Origin: Plantago ovata | Lineage: Eukaryota; Streptophyta; Magnoliopsida; Lamiales; Plantaginaceae | Direction: 5' to 3' | NCBI GenBank assembly: GCA_028274465.1 | Contig: CM051455.1 | Location: 126,701,462 to 126,765,461 of the forward strand | Length of the DNA: 64,000 bases | Shown: one piece after another, positions 56,426 to 64,000 of the stretch | Numbering within the stretch: the stretch's first letter is position 1 | Layout: each line of letters starts with the position of its first letter | Position numbers and translations under genes: made by a program | The notes under the pieces: model-generated | Databases searched by the model: none | What the model saw: the letters and a program-made list of their open reading frames with translations, nothing else | What the model was told of the DNA's origin: nothing

Positions 56426-57238
56426 TGTTGGAATATGTCCGGTTCGCTGTACGAACTAAGGGACGACTTATCTCGACACAAAGTCCGACGTCTAGGGCAC
56501 ACATGTCCGACACATGAGCCCTAGTCCGTCAAAGAGCTTGCTCACAGAAATGTTCTACTCGGACAGTGGTCCGACATACTGCGCGAGTAGTATGTTTTCA
56601 AGGACCACGGGCGAAATCTCAAGGCCCGATACCTCAAGAAGGATGTCCGACACATACCTTGGTATCGGACGTGCCGCGCGAGATACAACGGAGTCGGACG
56701 CTAAGAAAAGTTTACACAGCTCAGCTGTAGTACGTATGGCCACGGGATCTCGGACCGTATATCGGACGTGACCTCGGACCTTGGACCGTGTGTCGGATAC
56801 AAGAACGAGACAGAACTCTGGAACGTTCCTTAAAGCGTGAAATTACCAACTTAACCCTATGAAAACCCTAATTTGGTACGTGGGCCAGGCCCATTAAGCC
56901 AACTAATGGGCTTTTAGCCTTGATATTCAATCATAGCCTTACACTTGGCGCAATCTCAGGAGCTCTATCACCATTTGGGAAACACTATAAATAGGGGACA
57001 CCATTCACCCCTAAAGGTAATCAATATCTCACCTACTTTCATACTACATACACTAGAGTGGCTTTCAACCCTCTAACTGTAAAGTCGATTATCCGGTTTG
57101 ATCAGTAGACAAACCGGAAAACCGTTACTAACCTCCCCCTCAAGTTATTTCAGGACATCACTTGCAATGGAAGGAGGCTAAAGTTAAGAGGAACGCTTTA
57201 GAACGTATTAGAAGGACTTGATAATTTACCCATCAACA
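56426..57238 (+). repeat. 5' LTR of Tat element 2
   Basis: This 813-bp LTR begins TGTTGGAATATGTCC and ends CATCAACA. It shares its ends with the Tat 1 LTR but not most of its length. U3 is rich in TCGGAC/GTCCGA words, about a dozen between 56480 and 56810. A TATA box TATAAATAGGGG lies at about 56986-56997. Confidence 0.85.
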
Positions 57239-57258
57239 TTTGGCGTCGTCTGTGGGAA
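57239..57258 (+). other. Primer-binding site of Tat 2
   Basis: TTTGGCGTCGTCTGTGGGAA directly follows the LTR, one base different from the PBS of Tat 1. Confidence 0.85.
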
Positions 57259-57305
57259 CCTGAACAAAAGGTTACCCTTTGTCCTACTAGCAAAAGTCCT
57301 ACAAG

Positions 57306-59229
57306 ATGGTTAATAGGAAGAGTACTAGAATTGCTCAAGCGGCAAGAAACCCTCAACCCACCCGACCTCGGGGCCGTCCCCCATTAGGAGGAAGGGGAGG
57401 ATGAAGAGGAACCGCAGCTGCAAGGACACATAGAAATGATAATGTTGATATGGAAATGAAGGATGGAGCAAGTGCAAGTGTAACCATGAGGAATGAAGGT
57501 TCCGGAAATCACAACCCAAATGCAAATGCAATCCCCGCTGGGAGTGGGTTTGGAGCTCTTCGAGTGCCTTCTCAACCGGCACCACTCGCTCCTGTAGCAC
57601 CAGCACCACAACCCGTTGTTCCTCAAGACCCAGCTGCACTACAGTTCACCTTGCCCAATGGACAAGTTGTGAGACCAAGGTACTATGGTATGGGAGAGGA
57701 ACAATTCGGATTGCTTCTCTTAACGATCCAAGGTTGCTTTGCACCAGATGATGTTGCGAGAATACAACAACAAGTAGTCCAGCAACAAGCACAAGGAAGA
57801 GCCAATCAGGGAGTGCAACCTAGAGAGGATGGAACACAATCTCGAGCTAACTCTCGGCCAATACAAGATCGAGTTGGACCTCCTCGTGTCCAGTCACGAT
57901 TAGGTCCCCAAGGAGCTCCAGATGATTTGAGAGAGATAATAGACCGGAGGGTCAGAGCATCCCAAGCGCAAGGAAATGAAAATATCCCTCAAACTCAAGT
58001 GGTTCAAACTCAAATGGTGGCACAAACTCAGATGTTACCACAAACTCAGATGGTAACTCAGAACCAAGCAATTCCCTTGAACCAAATGGTCACACAAACC
58101 TTGCCTGAAACCCGAGTGGAGAACCAAGTTGGAGGTCCAGTGGTACTCCCTACTCCACTAGTGGGGAGCGATCCGCCTCTGACAGCGGCGCTCACTTTGG
58201 GAGAAATGAGGGCTCAAGAAGCTGAACTTAAGGCACGAATATTTGAGAGCATCTGTAAAAGAAAAAGAGCAAGAGATAGACCAAGAGCCTAGTGCCTTAT
58301 GTGAAGAAATCCGGAGCCATCGAGTTAACACTGAAAGAGGATTCCCTACTCTAGACACCTATGATAGAACCACATGCCCCACCAATTACCTGATTAAGTT
58401 TGGAACCAAAATGGATGCATATGGGCATGATTCCAGGACCAAGGCATTAATCTTTCCCGCTACTCTTTCGGGAGATGCAATGGTGTGGTGGACAGGTTTG
58501 GAGAATGACTCCATCAAGAACTACAAACAACTCAGCCAGGAATTCACCAAAAGATTCGAAAAGGCGATTAGAAGAAGGAGAGGAGTGAAGTACTTAGCAG
58601 AGATAGTACAGAAGCCAAAAGAAGACTTAAGAACTTTTTTGGATAGATTCCATGAGGCGTGTTGTCAGGTAGAAGAGCACACCATAAAAGAGAGAAAGGA
58701 ATACCTCTATGGAAATACTTCCAATGAGGAGTTCAGAAAACAACTTTCATATTCTCGAACAGAGAATTACAAAGAGCTCGAACAATTTTGCCAGGACTTT
58801 TTGAGGGCTGAAGAATTTCAGAAGACGGTCCAGGTAAGAGCAAACTCTTCTAGAGAAAGGGAAAAGGATCACCAGAAAGTAGAAAGAGACAATCAGAAAC
58901 AAGCTCAGAATCACAACCACTCTAAGGGAAAGAAATCTGAGCAAAGGCACAATTTACTCAAAGGGAGTATCCAAAGGAGTGAGTTCAGAGATCAGAAAAC
59001 TCCTCCGAGAGAAGGACCACCTAAAAGGTACGACACATATACTGATCTTAATAGGCTAAGACCCGACATCTTGCATACTATTATGACCAGGAATATTGAT
59101 GTTGAATGGCCTCCTCCCATCCAAGAGACAAGGAGAAATAAGAACTCTGATAAGTTTTGCAAGTTTCACAAAGGAAAGGGTCACACAACGGAAGAGTGCT
59201 TCACTCTAAAAACCGAATTTAGACCTTAG
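57306..59229 (+). pseudogene. Tat 2 gag
   Basis: It starts at the ATG at 57306 (MVNRKSTRIAQAARN). There is an in-frame TGA at 57402-57404 inside the Gly/Arg-rich stretch. A linker with repeated QTQMV units follows (about 57985-58100), then a frame change near 58240. The gag core comes next (ALIFPATLSGDAMVWW, FTKRFEKAIRRRRGVKYLAE) and the zinc-binding-like FCKFHKGKGHTTEEC, with a TAG at 59227-59229. It is homologous throughout to Tat 1 gag. It would form capsid in an intact element. Confidence 0.85.
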
Positions 59230-60012
59230 TCCGCAGGAGGACAGCTTGCGAACTATGTAGCAAAGGATGAACCTTCAAGGCATGAGAGAACAGAAGCAAA
59301 AAGGGGAGAGGCTTCCTTACCTCCTCCACCTCCCACCCAAGGAGGATGGAAAGAACAAGAAGATCATGACCAGGACTTTGAGAACTTGCCGGTGAACGGT
59401 AGAATCTTTGCCCTCACCATAGCAGGAGGACCAGCCGGAGGGGACTCAAGGAGCGCGAGGGACAAAATGTCTAGGGACCTCTTAGAGTACAACTCGAAGT
59501 ACAGAGAAGTCGCTTCCCCAGGATCAAACATCATATCCTTCGACGATAGTGAGTTACCACTGAGAAGTGCTAGAATGGGAGGGATCCATGACCCTTGTGT
59601 TCCCTTAGTTGTCGCGCTGGACATTGCAAAGTTCACCATCGGACGAGTTCTAGTGGATACAGGGAGTTCCGCCAACTTAATATTCACTGGAACTTTGAAG
59701 AGAATGGGGATAAATCCCCGAAAGGAAGGAATCAGAGAAGTTGCAAGTGCGCTCGTCGGATTCGGAAGACAGCCAATCATTCCAATGGAGAGTCTGACCT
59801 TGCAGGTATCAATGGGGAAAAACCCCCAGAGAATCACCAAGAATGTTCCCTTCGTAGTCGTCGACATGCCTTTTGACTATTTCGTGGTATTGGGAAGACC
59901 AGCGTTGTCTCAATTCAAAGCGGTGGTGTCAACCGTTCATAATAGGATGAAGTTTCCCACAAAGAGAGGAGTCGGTCAAGAGGTAGGAAATATTCAAGAA
60001 GCTTGGGCATGC
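59230..60012 (+). pseudogene. Tat 2 protease, cut by Athila copy C
   Basis: This continues the gag frame after the TAG. Protease motifs are VLVDTGSSANLIF and FDYFVVLGRPALSQF. The frame runs to EAWAC, where the TGA comes from the first bases of the Athila LTR at 60013. RT and beyond would lie to the right, outside the window. Confidence 0.85.
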
Positions 60013-60571
60013 TGATGAACGTGTATTTTACACTTTCATTTAAGTCTTTTTCACCTATTTTAGCTATCCTCTATGTTAATTTAGCTATATTTTAGTGCAT
60101 TTTATTAGAATAGTGTCACGTTTCCCTTTAGTTTGTATTTTACAGGTTTTGGGTGAAAAACGAGGTTTTTCGGGCAATTATATTGAAGTAGACAAGGAAT
60201 TGGTGTTCTGAAGGCCTAATTGGAGTATCTAGAAGATTCCGGATAGGATTTGAAGTCTAGGGGTCGAGTCTGAAGGCTAAAAGGTCACTAGAAGGCAAAA
60301 ACCGAGTCCGAAAAGGAAAAGAAATCCAAAACGTGTCGAAAACGCGTTTCCAGCCGAAAAAACCTCCCGGGCGAGTCTCCCCACACCAGGCGAATCACCC
60401 GGTGTGTGGGGCGACTCGCCCCACACCTGCCGAATCACTATATATAGTTGCTCAGTTTTCTCCGTTTTCATACTTTTCCAGACCTTTTCTCTCACCTTTC
60501 TCATTAGTTTTAGGTAGGAATTCTCCAGAGCCTGTTCTGGGGATTCTTAGCTTAGGAGATACTTTTTCTTA
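60013..60571 (+). repeat. Athila copy C, 5' part of an LTR
   Basis: It begins TGATGAACG and follows the Athila LTR to the sequence after the TATA box (CTATATATAG, about 60430). It then breaks at 60571 where CACTACAAG starts. Three to four GC palindrome units (60365-60428) precede the TATA box. It is more diverged from A, B and E than they are from each other. Confidence 0.85.
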
Positions 60572-60859
60572 CACTACAAGGAAAACGGATTTTAGCGACG
60601 GATGTCATCCGTCGCTATATGTTCGCGATCCGTCGCTAAAGGTGATTAGCGACGGATTGTCCGTCGCTAAATAGGACGTCGCGAAAAGTGGCGTCGCTAA
60701 AATAAAAAGAGACGGTTAAACCCAACCGTCGCAAAATAATAGCGACGGATAAACCTATCCATCTCCCTAGTGGTCGTTGACCATTATGGAGACAGGACAA
60801 ATTATCCGTCGCTATTATTTTGCGACGGTTGGGTTTAACTGTCGCTAAATGTATGGGAC
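60572..60859 (+). mobile_element. CACTA (En/Spm-type) terminal fragment
   Basis: It starts CACTACAAGGAAAACGG, the typical CACTA end. A dense array of TTAGCGACGG and its reverse CCGTCGCTAA follows, at least ten words in 280 bp, as subterminal repeats able to form hairpins. No transposase or second end is present. It is cut at 60860 by the next LTR. Confidence 0.85.
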
Positions 60860-62309
60860 TGATGAACGTATTTTGACGCGTTCATCTTGTCTTTTTTACC
60901 TTCTTTTGCTATCTTTTAGCCTTGTTTTTTGGTTAGTTTTGTAGAATAGTGTCACGTTTTGTGTTTTCTGCATTTTCAGGCACTTAGGTACGAAATGGTG
61001 TTTTTGGAGATAAAAACGAAGCATTTTGGATGAAAAATGACCCCGTTGAAGTTCCTTGATCTCCGTGGACATTTTCGTGAGTGTCCTTAGTTCGAGTTAA
61101 GCCAATAATCACATTTTTGAGAACTTAGCCTTACCTTGGAAGCAAATTCAAAAGTTCGGGTGGAAGTTTTGGAGTCGTTCAAGTGTTTATGATTGACACA
61201 GCCTAGCCATTTGGGCCATAACGTTTTCATACAGCATTTTATTGACCTCAAACCAACTTCCACGCGTAGCTAACTCAAAGAGATATCCAACGGTATATTA
61301 CACGCTCCGATCCGACATCGTATGAGCCTGTAGAGCGAGTTAAAGTCAGGCGGAAATTCTGGGCAGATTCACTGGAATTCCAGGTGAAGCGCTTGGCCCC
61401 TGTCAAGCCCTTCGCTTGCCAAGCTAAGCGCTTGACAGAAGCCAAGCCCTTCGCTTGGACTCAGATCCAGATCGCGATTTTGGCATTAAAACTCGATTTT
61501 CAGTTATTTTTTCTGATTCCTTTCACTTTGTAATTGCCTGGGAGAGCTCTTTGAAGCTCCATAGCTCAGACCCATTATCTAGAGGCTTGATTATCATCAA
61601 GAAATACGTGATTACATCCAATTTCATCTTCATTGTATCTTGATCCGTGAGATTTGGGCATTCCACTGTCTCGTGACAATCGGTGGTAACTTGTATCAAT
61701 TCTCCTTATTTTGATTCTGATTATGAATGTTTGTTATTGTTATTCATATATAATGTTGTTTGTTTCAAGATCCGTTATGAGTAGCTAATTCACGATTGTT
61801 GGTGGTAGAATGTGGATATGATAGCTAGGGTTATGATTATGCTTGTTGTGCTTTGAACCATTGCGTAAGATCTAAAGTAGCCAATTACAAATCTTCGAAT
61901 ACAAGGTAGTGACAGCCCTTATGGTCGCTTAATACTTCTAGATCATCCATACAATTGGGAGTAGCCAATTCCGTATTTTCGAATGCAAAGCATGTGACAA
62001 CTTTGTGGTCAATTAATACTTCTCTATTGTATGTTTAAATGTTCATAGCATGATAGCAAGTTGTAACCCATGGTTTGTCATGTCCACTAAGCTACCACCA
62101 ACATCTTTCTCTATTTGATTTTATCTTCCTCTTGATAGTTTCTGATTTGCATGAGTGCTTGGTTTAATCACACAAACTTGCTTGTTGGTTGATTACAATT
62201 GTTACGCACTAAACAAAGCTACGTTAGGTCCCAAGAGAACGACACTCGGGAACATCTTACCGCTGCACTAAATCTTTTGTGTAGTGAATAAGTGTTCTTT
62301 GGCTACAAA
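60860..62309 (+). repeat. Athila-like LTR of a second family (family D), cut near its 3' end
   Basis: It begins TGATGAACGTATTTTGACGCGTTCATC. It shares with the Athila LTRs the order of short blocks (for example GAGAACGACACTCG near the end, and GGTGGTAG) but is otherwise different in sequence. A set of CAAGCGCTTGG/AAGCCCTTCGCTTGG inverted words lies at 61383-61460. It stops at TTGGCTACAAA, where copy E begins, just before an expected LTR end; no PBS of its own is seen. Confidence 0.7.
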
Positions 62310-63626
62310 TGATGAATGTGTATTTTACACTTTCATTCGAGTCTTTTTCACCTATTTTAGCTATCCTCTATGTTAATTTAGCTATATTTTAGTGCATTTT
62401 ATTAGAATAGTGTCACGTTTCCCTTTAAATTTTATTTTACAGGTTTTGGTTGAAAATCGAGGATTTTCGGGCAATTATATTGAAGTTGACAAGGAATTGG
62501 TGTTCCAGAAGCCTATTTGGAGTATCTGAAGGTTTCCGGATAGGATTTGGAGTCTATGGGTCGAATCTGGAGGTTAGAAGGCCACTAGAAGACAGAAACC
62601 GAGTCCGAAAAGGAGAAGAAATCCAAAAATGCGTCGAAAACGCGGAATTCCGCGAGATTTTCTCTGGGGCTAACCGCCCCAGACGTGGGGCGAACCGCCC
62701 CACACCGGACGAACCGCCCCGTGTGTGGGGCTAACCGCCCCACAGTATTTCGGGGCCTATATATAGTTGCTCAGATTTTTTCCGAAATTCATACTTTTCC
62801 AGACCTACTTTCTTACCTCTCTCTGTAGTTTTAGGTAGGGACTTCCCAGAGCCTGTTCTGGGGGTCCGTATCTTAGGGGACTCTTTTTCATAGCAGTTTG
62901 GAGCTCGTAGGATCGCAATTCTCCGGAGATTGACAACCTTCGGTAACTTTGTATCTTACAGTTTTATTCTACTTATTTTATTATATTCTTTCAACATGTT
63001 TTCTTCTATGATTTCTGTTGATTGCATGCCTATTATGAGTAGCTAAACTTATCGTTGGTGGTAGTATGTGAATTCTTAGCGAAGGGAAGATAATCATGCT
63101 AATGGCTATATCGCGCATTATACTCCGTGTCATTGCTTTATTTCGTTGATCAGGCACAGCCTAAATTCTCGTATGTTGTATTAATTATTATGCACAATTG
63201 GACCCTCGTCGACCTGTTCGCGAGTTTATCTTCGTATTGTTGAATAATTACGGAACACATTAGGACAATAGTGATTGACTTGTCAGACCAATTATCTTCG
63301 TAGTGCTTAATAATTGCAACAGGACACTAGATTGATTCAAAGATCTCCATGCAAGACCGAGGAATTTATGCATGATTATCGACCCGTTATGCTTTGAAGG
63401 ATCATACTATCACCAATCTCCATTATCTGTTAGAAAAACCCTTTGCTATCTGTCTGCTGTTTTTATATTCTAAATTAGATTTGATAAAGCTAGTTATAGT
63501 CCTGAGAGAACGACACTCGAGTCATTCTACTGCTACACTACGGTTTTCGTTGTAGTTGTGGATTGCCATTGGCTAATTAACAAATATTATTTGCTGAATT
63601 CGGAACCGACAAATCCGTGTTCGTCA
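62310..63626 (+). repeat. 5' LTR of Athila copy E, complete
   Basis: This 1317-bp LTR, TGATGAATG to TTCGTCA, has four GC palindrome units at 62664-62743, the most in the window. These lie just before the TATA box CTATATATAG (about 62757-62766). It is nearly identical to LTRs A and B outside the palindrome array. Confidence 0.92.
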
Positions 63627-63628
63627 AA

Positions 63629-63649
63629 TTGGCGCCGCTGCCGGGGACT
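63629..63649 (+). other. Primer-binding site of Athila copy E
   Basis: TTGGCGCCGCTGCCGGGGAC follows the LTR, one base off the form at positions 1-28. It is the tRNA-Asp-type PBS. Confidence 0.88.
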
Positions 63650-63780
63650 ATACTCCTTTTTTCTGTTTAATTTGTTTATATTTTCAGCTTTCGATTCCTA
63701 ATTCTATTAGTTTTAGTTTTCCTATTTAATCTCTCTCTGATACTCCTTTCCAAGCTTGTCACAGATATTCAGGTCTTGTG

Positions 63781-64000
63781 ATGGCTCGCCCGCTTTTGAA
63801 ATCATGGGTTCAACCCAACAAAGCACTGATGAAAGGTCCGGCTATTGTTCTTTCTGCTGCAACTCGAGATTTGGAAATCAAAAGTTGCATGTACCAGCAA
63901 CTCCCGAGGTTCTATGGGATGGCTAGGGAAGATGTTATGGGATACCTGAATGATATTGACGATTTTATCAACAATCTTCCAAGGCCCGGAGCAGGGATAA
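63781..64000 (+). CDS. Athila copy E gag, N-terminal part, open to the window edge
   Basis: From the ATG at 63781 the frame is open to the last base (73 codons, no stop): MARPLLKSWVQPNK, LPRFYGMAREDVMGYL, NNLPRPGAG. Position and a weak alignment (GPAIVLSAATRD against GSAIYLEEELSG, LPRFYG against IPRFEE) identify it as gag, as in copy B. The two differ far more than their LTRs do. I would expect the capsid core beyond the edge. Confidence 0.75.
   Translation, partial: MARPLLKSWVQPNKALMKGPAIVLSAATRDLEIKSCMYQQLPRFYGMAREDVMGYLNDIDDFINNLPRPGAGI

Noticed and set aside
1..64000. CRISPR array, bacterial operon or prophage
   Set aside because: No regularly spaced direct repeats with unique spacers, no ribosome-binding-site-led operons; introns and plant transposons point to a nuclear plant genome.

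Overview
This window looks like an intergenic, repeat-rich stretch of a flowering-plant nuclear genome, most likely a eudicot. The evidence is spliceosomal introns, plant lineages of LTR retrotransposons (Athila, Tat, Ty1/copia), two Cassandra TRIMs with 5S rRNA-like LTRs, Mutator-like and CACTA DNA transposons, plant L1-type LINEs, and one cytosolic-type HSP70 gene. I cannot name the species. Only about 5 kb (34.5-38.3 kb and 49.5-50.3 kb) looks like host genes; the rest is transposable-element DNA, much of it nested.

Left part (1-34.4 kb). A minus-strand gypsy element (gag remnant, PBS and LTR from 28.0 kb rightward) was hit by a Ty1/copia element (24261-28035). That was hit inside its reverse transcriptase by a Tat-lineage element (LTRs ending at 1662 and spanning 23256-24260). 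The Tat element was then hit three times: a Cassandra TRIM (2266-3058), an Athila element (6100-14908), and another Athila whose 5' LTR (29-1302) splits the Tat 3' LTR. The Tat element carries, opposite to its gag-pol, an intron-containing gene with its own TATA box and the plant 'putative gypsy-type transposon' domain. Both the Cassandra and the Athila landed in that gene. Between 29.5 and 34.2 kb lie non-autonomous Mutator-like elements, two with perfect 9-bp target duplications. One of these holds a TRIM-like LTR/PBS and a gene-like GC-rich fragment. A possible tRNA-derived SINE is also present.

Host segment (34.5-56.4 kb). An HSP70 gene lacking the usual EEVD tail is followed by a convergent two-exon gene for a small two-helix membrane protein of unknown function. 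About 3 kb of this (HSP70 3' end, membrane-protein gene and its upstream flank) is duplicated at 48.2-56.3 kb. The second copy has only a fragment of HSP70, a changed TATA box and a nearly intact 5-kb LINE upstream. Between the two copies lies an old LINE, split by a second Cassandra (40519-41312) and by a MuDR-like MULE (41496-47194); both have exact target-site duplications.

Right part (56.4-64 kb). This is a stack of five unfinished insertions: a second Tat element, Athila LTR, CACTA end, a different Athila-like LTR, and another Athila whose gag runs off the window. Almost all element coding regions carry frameshifts or stops. The young LINE, HSP70 and the membrane-protein pair are the most intact coding units. 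All coordinates, target duplications and frames were read by eye; lineage names come from recognised protein motifs and no database search was run.
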